The notes under the pieces are model-generated. The model made no database searches and was not told where the DNA came from. It worked only from the letters and a program-made list of their open reading frames with translations. From an uncultured Bacteroidota bacterium (lineage in GTDB: Bacteria; Bacteroidota; Bacteroidia; Flavobacteriales; Flavobacteriaceae): a stretch of 64,000 nucleotides of DNA. The translations under genes and the position numbers were made by a program. The stretch spans positions 124,001 through 188,000 of the forward strand of contig CACLAD010000001.1 in the NCBI GenBank assembly GCA_902604715.1, read 5' to 3'. Positions within the stretch are counted from its first letter, which is position 1, and the number at the start of each line of letters is the position of its first letter. Below, piece after piece: positions 12,166 to 22,214 of this stretch.

Positions 12166-12621
12166 ATGAAAAGTGCAGTTAGAATAATTAATAAGAAAGC
12201 TAAATTTGAGTTTATTTTACATGATTCATATGTTGCTGGTATAGTATTAAGTGGATCTGAAATAAAATCAATAAGAAACAGTAAGGCTTCCATAAGGGAA
12301 AGTTTTTGCAAATTCACAAATAAAGAACTTTTCATTATAAATATGAGTATTGAAAAATACGATTATTCAAATGATGACAATTATAATCCAAAAAGATCAC
12401 GCAAACTACTACTTAACAAAATTGAGTTAAATAAACTTAAAAAATCTGTTAAACAAAAAGGTTCATCAATAGTTCCTTACAAGTTATTTATTAGTGAAAA
12501 AGGCTATGCAAAATTGGAAATTTTTACTGCTACAGGTAAAAAATTATATGATAAAAGAAGTACATTGAAAGACAAGGATAATAAGAGAAACCTTGACAGA
12601 ATAAATAAAAATAAAAGCTAG
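12166..12621 (+). CDS. smpB: SsrA-binding protein SmpB
   Basis: NKKAKFEFILHDSYVAGIVLSGSEIKSIR... RSTLKDKDNKRNLDR. Confidence 0.95.
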   Translation: MKSAVRIINKKAKFEFILHDSYVAGIVLSGSEIKSIRNSKASIRESFCKFTNKELFIINMSIEKYDYSNDDNYNPKRSRKLLLNKIELNKLKKSVKQKGSSIVPYKLFISEKGYAKLEIFTATGKKLYDKRSTLKDKDNKRNLDRINKNKS

Positions 12622-13256
12622 ATTTTATCTTTTAACATCGGCACAAATTGGAAATCTCCAAAATCTTTGACGTCATAATCTTCATCTGATATTCTTGTAT
12701 AAAGCAACATTTTTTGAACTTCATCCCCAAGAGGTATTACCATTTTTCCATTTAGCTTTAATTGTGAGAGCAAATTTTTTGGCACCTCAGTAGCACCCGC
12801 AGTCACAATAATACCATCATATGGGGATTCATCTAAACAACCCTGATATCCATCACCATAAATCATTTTCTTTGGATAATAGTTGATAGAGGGTAAAAAC
12901 ACAGATGTTTTTCTGTAAAGTTCTCTAATTCTTTCAATAGTATATAACTTCACCCCCATTTCACACAGTACAGCAGCTTGGTATCCGCTTCCGGTTCCAA
13001 CTTCAAGAATTTTGTCACCTTTTTCTATTTGTAATAATTGACTTTGAAAGGCAACTGTGTAAGGTTGCGATATGGTTTGGCCAGATGAAATTGGGAAAGC
13101 CTTGTCCTGATATGCATGATCAATAAAGCTTGAGTCCATAAACATATGCCTTGGTACTTTAGAAATAGCATCCAAAACTGATAAATCTTTAATCCCTTTC
13201 TTAATTAATTCAGCAACAAGCTTGTTCCTTAACCCTTTATGTTTAAACGTATCAAT
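12618..13256 (-). CDS. pcm: protein-L-isoaspartate O-methyltransferase
   Basis: Track ORF 12618-13175 begins at an internal TTG; in-frame extension IDTFKHKGLRNKLVAELIKKGIKDLSVLDAISKVPRHMF matches the expected Pcm N-terminus. Only ATT (13256-13254) or further ATT/ATA codons are available as start. Confidence 0.85.
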   Translation of the reverse strand: MDTFKHKGLRNKLVAELIKKGIKDLSVLDAISKVPRHMFMDSSFIDHAYQDKAFPISSGQTISQPYTVAFQSQLLQIEKGDKILEVGTGSGYQAAVLCEMGVKLYTIERIRELYRKTSVFLPSINYYPKKMIYGDGYQGCLDESPYDGIIVTAGATEVPKNLLSQLKLNGKMVIPLGDEVQKMLLYTRISDEDYDVKDFGDFQFVPMLKDKI

Positions 13257-13324
13257 AACTAAAATTATTTAGATTTAAATTTAAAACATATTGGTATCAA
13301 AATATTAAATTTGTAAAAAAAAAT

Positions 13325-14281
13325 ATGTTAAAAGTAGGTGTTGTTGGATGTGGTCATTTAGGAAAAATTCATATTAAACTATTAAATCAATCAGAGAGTT
13401 TTGATTTACTAGGAGTTTATGATAATGATTTTAACATTTCTAAAAAAGCCGCCCATGAGTCTGGGTGCAAATCATATGAAAGTTTTGAGAAAATGATAGG
13501 AGAGATTGATGTACTTGATATTGTCACACCAACCCCCTCCCACTATGGCTATGCGTTGAAAGCTATTGAAAAAGAAGTTCATATTTTTATCGAAAAGCCA
13601 GTTTGCTCAAACATAGAAGAATCTTTTAATTTAATCGAAAAATCAAAATTAAACAATGTAAAAATACAGGTTGGTCACGTAGAAAGATTTAACGCTGCAT
13701 TTACAGCAGTTGAAAATCATATAAGTCAACCCATGTTCATCGAATCCCATAGATTAGCTCAGTTCAATCCAAGAGGAACTGATGTTTCTGTTGTTCTTGA
13801 TCTTATGATTCATGATATTGATATTATTTTAAATTCAATTAATTCATCAATAAAACATATTTCATCTAGCGGAGTTTCGGTTATAAGTGAAACACCTGAT
13901 ATTGCCAATGCAAGAATAGAGTTTGAAAATGGATGTGTCGCCAACCTTACTGCTAGTAGAGTTTCTTTAAAGAATATGAGAAAAACAAGGTTTTTTCAAT
14001 CTGGTAAATACATCTCTGTTGATTTTTTAAATCGTGAGTCACAAATAGTAGAAATAGACGAAAAAAATTCTGAAATACCGATTATGACTCTGGAAACTTC
14101 AAAAGGAAATAAAAAGAAAGTATATTATAGTAAACCCGATATTTCTGAGAATAATGCCATACTTGACGAATTGAATAGCTTTGCATTTTCAATAAAAAAT
14201 GATGTAAAACCCAAGGTTGATATATATGATGGTCACAATGCTTTAGATGTTGCTATTAGAATAATTAAAAACTTTAAATAA
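13325..14281 (+). CDS. Gfo/Idh/MocA family oxidoreductase
   Basis: GVVGCGHLGKIH Rossmann motif, EKPVCSN motif. Confidence 0.9.
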   Translation: MLKVGVVGCGHLGKIHIKLLNQSESFDLLGVYDNDFNISKKAAHESGCKSYESFEKMIGEIDVLDIVTPTPSHYGYALKAIEKEVHIFIEKPVCSNIEESFNLIEKSKLNNVKIQVGHVERFNAAFTAVENHISQPMFIESHRLAQFNPRGTDVSVVLDLMIHDIDIILNSINSSIKHISSSGVSVISETPDIANARIEFENGCVANLTASRVSLKNMRKTRFFQSGKYISVDFLNRESQIVEIDEKNSEIPIMTLETSKGNKKKVYYSKPDISENNAILDELNSFAFSIKNDVKPKVDIYDGHNALDVAIRIIKNFK

Positions 14282-14282
14282 A

Positions 14283-15170
14283 ATGAAAATTATTTCTGTA
14301 ATTGGTTGTGGAACGATGGGTAATGGAATTGCCCAAACATTTGCATTATTTGATTTCAATGTTAAATTGTATGATATAAGCTTAAATAATTTAGATAATG
14401 CCAAAAAAACTATCCTAAAGAACTTAGAGAGAATGGTGAATAAAGAATTTATCAACCATTCTGATTTGCAAAAAACATGCAATAATATTACATACACCAA
14501 TGATGTTAATTCAGTTTTAAATTCTGATTTAGTTATTGAGGCTGTTACTGAAAATCTTGAAATTAAAGAATCTATTTTTAAAGAATTGGATGCTAAATGT
14601 CCTGAAAAAACAATAATAGCATCTAATACATCTTCAATATCTATTACAAAACTAGCGAATGTAACCAAGAGAAAAGACAAGGTGATTGGGATGCATTTTA
14701 TGAATCCTGTTCCAATTATGAAGTTAGTTGAGGTTATAAACTCAAAGCACACAAGTTTAGAAACAACCAACACTATTTTAGATCTTTCAAAAAAGCTTAA
14801 TAAAATACCATTAAGTGTAAATGACTATCCCGGCTTCATTTCAAACAGAATACTAATGCCTATGATTAACGAGGCTATTGAAGCATTAGATCAAGGTGTT
14901 GCTAATGTTAAAAATATTGACGGAATAATGAAATTAGGCATGGGACACCCAATGGGTCCTCTACAACTTGCCGATCTGATAGGTTTAGATGTATGTAAAT
15001 CAATTTTAGAAGTGATGCAAAATGGACTAAAAAAAGAAAAGTATAGACCAAATAAATTACTCGTTGATCTTGTAAACAAAGGAAAACTAGGTGTCAAGTC
15101 TGGTGAAGGATTTTATGATTATAAAAACTCAAAAAAAGCTGAATTTATTTCAAAAAGATTTTCCAAATGA
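14283..15170 (+). CDS. 3-hydroxybutyryl-CoA / 3-hydroxyacyl-CoA dehydrogenase
   Basis: VIGCGTMGNGIAQ, ASNTSSISIT, GMHFMNPVPIMKLVE. Confidence 0.93.
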   Translation: MKIISVIGCGTMGNGIAQTFALFDFNVKLYDISLNNLDNAKKTILKNLERMVNKEFINHSDLQKTCNNITYTNDVNSVLNSDLVIEAVTENLEIKESIFKELDAKCPEKTIIASNTSSISITKLANVTKRKDKVIGMHFMNPVPIMKLVEVINSKHTSLETTNTILDLSKKLNKIPLSVNDYPGFISNRILMPMINEAIEALDQGVANVKNIDGIMKLGMGHPMGPLQLADLIGLDVCKSILEVMQNGLKKEKYRPNKLLVDLVNKGKLGVKSGEGFYDYKNSKKAEFISKRFSK

Positions 15171-15820
15171 TTTATGAAAATATAAATAAAATTCGATCAG
15201 ATATTCCTGATTATGTTGAGTTAATTGCAATCTCAAAAACAAAACCAAATGAAGATATAATGAAGGCTTATGAGAACGGACATAGATCATTTGGTGAAAA
15301 TAAGATTCAAGAAATGTCCAGAAAATTCGAAGAATTGCCAAAGGATATTATTTGGCATATGGTTGGCCATGTGCAGAGCAATAAAATAAAATATATGGCA
15401 CCATACGTGAATTTAATTCACGGGGTAGACTCATTCAAGGCAATTAAAATAATAAACAAAGAAGGTCAAAAAAATAATCGAATTTTAGACTGCTTGTTAC
15501 AATTGAAAGTTTCTAAAGAAGAATCAAAATTTGGTTTAGAAGCGGATACATTAAAAAAAATTATTTTTTCAGATGAATATTGTGAGATGGAAAACATCAA
15601 AATTAGTGGTTTAATGGCAATGGCTACAAATACCACGAATAAAGATAAAGTTCGAAATGAATTCATATATGCTAAAAATATTTTTGATGAAATTAGTGCT
15701 ACAGATAAAAATTTTGAAATATTATCCATGGGTATGAGTAATGACTATCACCTGGCAATAGAGTGCGGTAGTAATATGATAAGGATAGGAAGTTTAATTT
15801 TTGGTGACAGAAACTACTGA
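15167..15820 (+). CDS. YggS/PROSC family pyridoxal-phosphate homeostasis protein
   Basis: LIAISKTKPNEDI, FGENKIQE, WHMVGHVQSNK, SMGMSNDYHLAIECGSNMIRIGSLIFG. Confidence 0.94.
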   Translation: MIYENINKIRSDIPDYVELIAISKTKPNEDIMKAYENGHRSFGENKIQEMSRKFEELPKDIIWHMVGHVQSNKIKYMAPYVNLIHGVDSFKAIKIINKEGQKNNRILDCLLQLKVSKEESKFGLEADTLKKIIFSDEYCEMENIKISGLMAMATNTTNKDKVRNEFIYAKNIFDEISATDKNFEILSMGMSNDYHLAIECGSNMIRIGSLIFGDRNY

Positions 15821-16358
15821 TATTATTTATTCGATTGTAGACATAGAGACAACCGGAGGCAAATTCAATCAAGAAAAAATAACTGAAATTGCAATATTCA
15901 AGATTAAAAATGATGGAAATATTTCTGTATATCATCAATTAATTAATCCTAAGAAAAAAATACAATTATTCGTTGAGAAACTAACGGGCTTAAATAATGA
16001 TATGCTAAAAAATAAGCCAGTCTTTGAAGAAATTGCCGGAGATATTCACGATTTTACAAAAAATAGTGTTTTTGTTGCCCATAATGTAAACTTTGATTTC
16101 AGAGTCCTTAGAAATGAATTTTCACAAATTGGTAAGAAATTTGACAGAGATTTAATATGTACAATTGAACTTTCTAAGAAGGTTTTTCCTGAAATGAAAT
16201 CTTATAGCTTAGGGAAATTGGTATCAAATCTAGGAATAAAAATTAAAAACAGACATCGAGCTGACGGAGATGCAAAAGCTACACTTGATTTATTTATTTT
16301 ATTAAAGTCAAAGATCAGTCAAAAAGAATTAGATAAGTATATCAAAAAAATAGAATGA
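15801..16358 (+). CDS. 3'-5' exonuclease, DnaQ/PolC epsilon-like
   Basis: YSIVDIETTGG (ExoI), HNVNFDFR, HRADGDAKAT (ExoIII). Confidence 0.88.
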   Translation: MVTETTDIIYSIVDIETTGGKFNQEKITEIAIFKIKNDGNISVYHQLINPKKKIQLFVEKLTGLNNDMLKNKPVFEEIAGDIHDFTKNSVFVAHNVNFDFRVLRNEFSQIGKKFDRDLICTIELSKKVFPEMKSYSLGKLVSNLGIKIKNRHRADGDAKATLDLFILLKSKISQKELDKYIKKIE

Positions 16359-17275
16359 GTAAATTTTTAATTACAATCGTTGGTCCAACTGCAATAGGGA
16401 AAACATCCCTTGCAATAAAATTGGCAAAAAAATATAAGACAGAAGTTATTTCTGCAGACTCTAGACAGTTTTACAGAGAGTTAAATATCGGAACTGCAAA
16501 GCCCTCAAAAGATGAGCTATCGTCTGTTAAACATCATTTAATTAATAATATTTCAGTAACCGATAAATACGATATTTCACACTTTGAGGCTGATGCCAGA
16601 AAAATTATAGATAACCTTTTTAAAACAAAGGATTATATAATTTTAGTAGGGGGGTCAGGATTATATATTGATACTATCTTATATGGAATTGACAAAATAC
16701 CTAATGTAGAGGACTCTGTGAGAAAAAAATTAAACAAGGAGTTTGAAAATAACGGCTTAAAAAACCTGTTAGCTCAACTTAAAAAAATTGATCCAGTTAC
16801 ATATAAAAATATAGATTTAAGTAACCATAGAAGAGTAATTAGAGCCCTAGAGGTAAGTATTTCCTCAGAAAAACCCTACTCCTCTTTTCTAACAAACTCC
16901 GCAAAAAAATCAAATTATAATGAAATAATAATTGGATTAAATTGTGACAGGGATAAATTACACTCACTAATAAATAAAAGAGTGGAAAAAATGATTCAAT
17001 TTGGTCTAATAGAAGAAGTTAAAACACTCAAAAAATTTAAAGATTTAAATGCATTAAACACGATTGGTTACAAAGAAATATTTGATTATTTGAATAATCA
17101 AACAAGTTTGAAGGAGTCAATAGAAAAAATAAAAACAAATTCAAGGAGATATGCAAAAAGACAATTGACCTATTTTAATTTGAATAAAAGGATAAACTGG
17201 TTTCAAAATCAATATGAAATTAAAAATATTATCAAATTAATAGAGTCAAAAAAAATTACCCAACAATTAACCTGA
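16355..17275 (+). CDS. miaA: tRNA dimethylallyltransferase
   Basis: VGPTAIGKTSLAI, SADSRQFYRELNIGTAKPS, NTIGYKEIFDY. Confidence 0.95.
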   Translation: MSKFLITIVGPTAIGKTSLAIKLAKKYKTEVISADSRQFYRELNIGTAKPSKDELSSVKHHLINNISVTDKYDISHFEADARKIIDNLFKTKDYIILVGGSGLYIDTILYGIDKIPNVEDSVRKKLNKEFENNGLKNLLAQLKKIDPVTYKNIDLSNHRRVIRALEVSISSEKPYSSFLTNSAKKSNYNEIIIGLNCDRDKLHSLINKRVEKMIQFGLIEEVKTLKKFKDLNALNTIGYKEIFDYLNNQTSLKESIEKIKTNSRRYAKRQLTYFNLNKRINWFQNQYEIKNIIKLIESKKITQQLT

Positions 17276-17954
17276 AGCCCTCTCCATGTATATTATTAAT
17301 ACTGACTTTAGGATCTTTTTGAAGCTGTTTTCTAAGCTTGGCTATGTATACGTCCATACTCCTTGATGTAAAATAATTATCATCATGCCAAATTCTTGTT
17401 AATGCTAATTCTCTTGGCATCAAATCATTAATATGAATTAATAATAACTTTAATAACATATTTTCTTTAGGTGATAATTTTACCGGTAATTCATTTTTAA
17501 ATTTTAAGTGTCTCAGCTTTGAGTTAAAATGAAACGAACTAAAATTAAATTCAGTCTCCTCTGTGTCAATAACAGACGAAAGTTTATTTCTCTTTAAAAT
17601 TGCTTTAATTTTGAATAATAAAACATCACTATCAAAAGGTTTTTTTAAGTAATCATCAGCTCCTACCTTGTATCCCTTGAGAACATCCTCTTTCATCGAC
17701 TTTGCGGTTAAGAAAATAATTGGCATATCTGTAGAAATAGCTTTTATCTCGGTAGCTAATGTAAAACCATCCTTATATGGCATCATTACGTCTAATATAC
17801 ATAGATTGAATTCAAATTTTTTAAACTTTTCAAAACCTTCCATTCCATTTTTAGCCAAAATAACATCGTATTCGTTCATTTTCAAAAAATCTCTCAAAAT
17901 TATCCCAAAATTTGGATCATCTTCAACCAGTAAAATTCTCTTTTTGTTACTCAT
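17256..17954 (-). CDS. OmpR-family response regulator (RprY-like)
   Basis: Receiver domain ILLVEDDPNFG.. CILDVMMP plus winged-helix C-terminus; adjacent histidine kinase. Confidence 0.9.
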   Translation of the reverse strand: MSNKKRILLVEDDPNFGIILRDFLKMNEYDVILAKNGMEGFEKFKKFEFNLCILDVMMPYKDGFTLATEIKAISTDMPIIFLTAKSMKEDVLKGYKVGADDYLKKPFDSDVLLFKIKAILKRNKLSSVIDTEETEFNFSSFHFNSKLRHLKFKNELPVKLSPKENMLLKLLLIHINDLMPRELALTRIWHDDNYFTSRSMDVYIAKLRKQLQKDPKVSINNIHGEGFRLIVG

Positions 17955-17956
17955 AA

Positions 17957-19567
17957 TTAATTATTTGTTATTGTGTTTAATTGAATAGTGAAGGTAGTCC
18001 CTTGATTTATAACACTGTCAACTGAAATATTCCCATTGTGAAAATTTATAATTTTCTTAACATAAGCCAGCCCTAAACCATGTCCTTTTACGTCATGTAG
18101 ATCACCAGTTTGCTTTCTGTAAAATTTATCAAATATTTTGGACTGAACAGCCTTACTCATTCCAATACCATTATCAATAATTTCAACTAAAATCTTATTA
18201 TTAATATTTTTGGTTTTTACAGTGATCTCAGGGGGAAGTTCATTATATTTTATGGCGTTATCTAAAATATTAACAAAAACATTTATTAAATGTGTTTCAT
18301 TTCCGATTACTGTTGAATTCAGTGCATCCTTTTCAGTGATTATCTTTCCATTTTTATTTTCAATTATTAAACTTAAATGAGAAATGGCAAGGTCAATTAT
18401 TTCATTAATATCCTGCTTAGATTTTTCAATATTTAGTTCATTTCTTTCCAAATGACTTATCATTAATACATTTTCGACCTGATCATGCATTCTATTATTT
18501 TCATCGTTAATCATTTGAAGATATTTTTTAACTAGTTGTTTATTGACTATTGTTTTTGGGTTTTTTATGGCTGATAATGCAAGATTAATTGTAGCTATAG
18601 GAGTTTTAAATTCATGAGTCATATTATTAATGAAATCTGTTTTTATTTGTGAGATTTGCCTTTGTCTCAATAAAAGTAGAATTGTTGTAATATAAGCGAT
18701 AATTATAATTGAAGTAAAAATCACTGATGTAACAATAACTGATATTAATGACGACAAGAGAAAGGGGGTTCTATCTGGAAAGTTTACCTTCAATGAATAG
18801 TTACTTAAATCATTTTCATCCTTAAAAATAAATGATGAATAATTTGGAGCATCAATTTCATAACCTTCAGAGGCAATTTTGGTTAAATTATCTTCATTAA
18901 AAATTGCATATTCAAAATCTAACTCAATATCCATTTTACTGAAATTCCCTTCTAAAACTTCCTCAAATTTATTTAAATCTCCTATTCTGTACTCAATTGG
19001 ATTTCTTTTTGAAAGATCATTGTAAGCAGTTTCAAATAACACCTCCTTACTTTTTGAAATTTTACCAACCTTTAATAAAAATTCTTCAGGACTTAAATTA
19101 TCTTCTACTCTCTGATTAGAAAAGACTTTTTCTTCCCGCTGATTTGATACTCTTTTTATAGCAAGGATGTTTTCAGATATTTTTGCTTGATCTGATATAA
19201 TATCTGCAATATTATCATAGTAACTCTTAGTTTTTGGGATAATTATGCTTTCCTCAATAACACCATTTTTGTATACTATTGTTTCTCTTTTTTCTGGATT
19301 TTGATCAATAATAATTAGATTTTGAATACTTAGAGTATCAGCTTGTGATTCATTAACAATTAGATCCCTAAACTTTTTAACATATTTTCTAAATTCATTT
19401 CTTTCAATAATGGAAGTTGTTTCTTCTAAGACATAATTTACATTTATAGAAAATTGTTTATCATTTTCTTCATAATTTTTATATATAAAAAATGATTGAA
19501 TTAAAATTATTCCAATTAATGACACACTCATTAATACTATCAGTAATATGAATATCCTTTTACTCAT
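17957..19567 (-). CDS. membrane sensor histidine kinase (RprX-like)
   Basis: Two TM segments, H-box NMTHEFKTPIATI, N-box, GHGLGLAYVKKI. Confidence 0.92.
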   Translation of the reverse strand: MSKRIFILLIVLMSVSLIGIILIQSFFIYKNYEENDKQFSINVNYVLEETTSIIERNEFRKYVKKFRDLIVNESQADTLSIQNLIIIDQNPEKRETIVYKNGVIEESIIIPKTKSYYDNIADIISDQAKISENILAIKRVSNQREEKVFSNQRVEDNLSPEEFLLKVGKISKSKEVLFETAYNDLSKRNPIEYRIGDLNKFEEVLEGNFSKMDIELDFEYAIFNEDNLTKIASEGYEIDAPNYSSFIFKDENDLSNYSLKVNFPDRTPFLLSSLISVIVTSVIFTSIIIIAYITTILLLLRQRQISQIKTDFINNMTHEFKTPIATINLALSAIKNPKTIVNKQLVKKYLQMINDENNRMHDQVENVLMISHLERNELNIEKSKQDINEIIDLAISHLSLIIENKNGKIITEKDALNSTVIGNETHLINVFVNILDNAIKYNELPPEITVKTKNINNKILVEIIDNGIGMSKAVQSKIFDKFYRKQTGDLHDVKGHGLGLAYVKKIINFHNGNISVDSVINQGTTFTIQLNTITNN

Positions 19568-19632
19568 ACCTCAAATTTATTATTTAATCAAAAACAAATT
19601 TTGTTATTTAATAAAACATTAACAATAATGAA

Positions 19633-20208
19633 TTATAATAATGAAGAATGTATCTTATTAATTTCACTTAATAATTTTTCCTTAGAATTGTTTTCAATAC
19701 AAAAGTCTGACATAGAGCACTTTACATCTTGACTTAGTTGAGAAGCTAAAATCTTTTCAACCCTTTTTTTAGAATAATTTTCTCTATTACTTATTCTCCT
19801 ATGAATTATATCTACTGGAGTTTTAACACAAATAATTTTGTCAAAAATATTCTCTGAATTATTTTCAAATATCAAAGCAGCCTCATATATTACATATTTT
19901 GAATTTTGATTTTTTAACCATAAATCAAAAGCTTTTTGTACTCTTGGATGTATTAGAGAATTTACAGAATCAAGAAGACTTTTATTATTAAATATCTGCT
20001 CTGAAATGAATTCTTTATTTAATTCATCATTTAAATATGCATATTCTCCCAATAAATTAATTATTAGGGATTTTAAGTTAGAATCACTAACCATTAAATC
20101 CTTAGCACAATCATCTGCGATAAAGACAGGAATTCCTAAATCTTTGAAAAAACTAGCAGCTGTTGTTTTTCCACTTCCTATAACACCTGTTAATGCAATT
20201 TTTTTCAT
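19633..20208 (-). CDS. coaE: dephospho-CoA kinase
   Basis: ALTGVIGSGKTTAASFFKDLGIPVFIADDCAKDLM. Confidence 0.94.
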   Translation of the reverse strand: MKKIALTGVIGSGKTTAASFFKDLGIPVFIADDCAKDLMVSDSNLKSLIINLLGEYAYLNDELNKEFISEQIFNNKSLLDSVNSLIHPRVQKAFDLWLKNQNSKYVIYEAALIFENNSENIFDKIICVKTPVDIIHRRISNRENYSKKRVEKILASQLSQDVKCSMSDFCIENNSKEKLLSEINKIHSSLL

Positions 20209-21128
20209 TCTAATATAATTACTTGAATTTGATTTGAACTCAGCCTAGCATTCTTTATGAAATTAGGTTTTTTGGTTAAGAGTGGAATTAATGTACTCTG
20301 ATTTTCATCTAATTTACATTCAATTCTAAAATCAATTGGTGTTGTTTTTTTATAATCATCAATACTAATAAAATATTTAACCGAAAGCTCTTTTGGATAG
20401 TAGTTGTATTTAATATTTTCATTACTTAAAATATTAACAGGAACTGTGACCATTTCCTCAGTATACTGATCAACCTCTAATTTATATTCTATCATACTTA
20501 AATCAATTGAAAGATCATCAAAAGCTGGTTTTAAAAGTCTTAAATTTATTTGAATGTCTGAGCTAACATTATTTAATTTCACAAATTCAGTGTCAACATA
20601 ATCAATTTTTCTAACAATATCCTTTGGTCCTAATATTGTAACTGAGTCATTTGTGATTAATGGGGTTTTAAAGGAATCAAATCCAGACTCATAATTTATT
20701 GATATGTTTGTCTTTATAAATTTCTTTTCAGAGATATACTGATCAAAATATAAAATTATAGAATCTTCAAAAATTGTTAATAGCTCTATCGACGAGTCAA
20801 AATTAAGCTTTGTGTCAGTGAAATTTTGGTTCTGTTGCCACAAAAATGAATTATTATACTCTTTTAATTTTTTAGTAGAAATTTTGAGTTTAGGTGTTTT
20901 GAAATAATATTTAGCCAAGCTAAATCCAAAACCTCTAACTTTTAATTCTACCGAATCATGAGATTTTTTGTATATAACTTTACCCTCAGGAACATCTGTG
21001 ACAATTAACTCAAATACAATATTTTTATCATATGTAGATGTTAATTTACTAACTAATGATGTGGATATAGCTAATACCAGAAATATTAAGAATACATTAA
21101 ACTTACCTTGACTTGAATAAACTTTCAT
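20205..21128 (-). CDS. YbbR-like domain protein (CdaR family)
   Basis: N-terminal TM helix plus repeated YbbR-like beta domains; sits next to coaE. Confidence 0.7.
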   Translation of the reverse strand: MKVYSSQGKFNVFLIFLVLAISTSLVSKLTSTYDKNIVFELIVTDVPEGKVIYKKSHDSVELKVRGFGFSLAKYYFKTPKLKISTKKLKEYNNSFLWQQNQNFTDTKLNFDSSIELLTIFEDSIILYFDQYISEKKFIKTNISINYESGFDSFKTPLITNDSVTILGPKDIVRKIDYVDTEFVKLNNVSSDIQINLRLLKPAFDDLSIDLSMIEYKLEVDQYTEEMVTVPVNILSNENIKYNYYPKELSVKYFISIDDYKKTTPIDFRIECKLDENQSTLIPLLTKKPNFIKNARLSSNQIQVIILE

Positions 21129-21137
21129 TAATTATAA

Positions 21138-22142
21138 TTAAAAAAACATTTTGGGAAATATAGTCTCAATTTTTTTATTTGGGAAGATATTAATCAATAT
21201 AAATGACTTAAAAAAACCATAACCATAACCCACAAATTGAATTAAGGTTGTTATAATCGATAATAAACCCACTAATGGGTTGTTTTTTAATGAAGACTGA
21301 AAAAAAATCAATAAAAAGTAAAGTAGATATATTATCAAAATCAAGTTGCTAATTTTAAATAAAAATAAAATTATTGAAGCCAAAAATACACATGAAAAAA
21401 GAAGAGGAAGCCAATAAATGATTTTTTTTGTTTTGGGGTAACGATTATTCAAAATTGATCGAGCAACACCAAACTTATAAATCTGATTAAAAAAACTTAT
21501 AACTGAAATTCTTCTTTTATGAAAAACTTTTAAATCTTTGTAAAGTTTTGTATGAAATCCTAGTTGATTTAATCTTATTGATAAATCTGGATCTTCACCA
21601 GGATGAATCTTACCAAAACCACCACTCCTTAAATATGCTTGCTGTGAAATACCCATATTAAAACTTCTTGGTTGAAAACCTTTTGATTTATTACCTCCTC
21701 TAAGGTGACCGGTCGTAATAAATGAAGTCATTGAATAACTAACCGCTTTTTGAAAATTATTGAAAGAACTATGTGAATCGTCTACTCCACCAAAACATTC
21801 AGAAAAATTTTTCGATAAATTATTTATCAAAATTGTACAATAATTTACAGGAAGAATAACATCTGAATCTAATATAATATAATATTTTCCTTTGGCTACA
21901 TTCATACCAAAATTTCTGCTATCACCGGGTCCTGAGTTTTCTTTGTAGTGGTATGAAATATTTAGATTTTTGTAATTATTTATAATTTTATCACATTTAT
22001 TTGTTGATCCATCTTCGATAATTACTATTTCAAAATCTTTAGATTCTTTTAAATTAGAAAAACTATGGAGAAGTTCATCAATCTCATAAGGTCTATTAAA
22101 AACAGGAATTATAAATGATATATCCTTTAAAAGCATAATCAA
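21138..22142 (-). CDS. family 2 glycosyltransferase
   Basis: FIIPVFNRPYEIDELL, LDSDVILP; C-terminal TM helices. Confidence 0.9.
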   Translation of the reverse strand: MIMLLKDISFIIPVFNRPYEIDELLHSFSNLKESKDFEIVIIEDGSTNKCDKIINNYKNLNISYHYKENSGPGDSRNFGMNVAKGKYYIILDSDVILPVNYCTILINNLSKNFSECFGGVDDSHSSFNNFQKAVSYSMTSFITTGHLRGGNKSKGFQPRSFNMGISQQAYLRSGGFGKIHPGEDPDLSIRLNQLGFHTKLYKDLKVFHKRRISVISFFNQIYKFGVARSILNNRYPKTKKIIYWLPLLFSCVFLASIILFLFKISNLILIIYLLYFLLIFFQSSLKNNPLVGLLSIITTLIQFVGYGYGFFKSFILINIFPNKKIETIFPKMFF

Positions 22143-22167
22143 AATTACGTAATTATATACAAAAAAA

Positions 22168-22188
22168 GGGTTTAGAAAATCTAAACCC
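22168..22188 (-). terminator. Rho-independent terminator downstream of the T9SS-sorted protein gene
   Basis: GGGTTTAGA-aaa-TCTAAACCC perfect 9-bp stem followed on the minus strand by a 7-T run (aaaaaaa at 22161-22167). Confidence 0.85.
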
Positions 22189-22214
22189 TCTTCTTAATTT
22201 TATAATTGAAATAT

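Noticed and set aside
14243-14773. 176-aa minus-strand ORF
   Set aside because: Lies fully antisense to the 3-hydroxyacyl-CoA dehydrogenase gene with no recognisable domain; typical shadow ORF of AT-rich coding sequence
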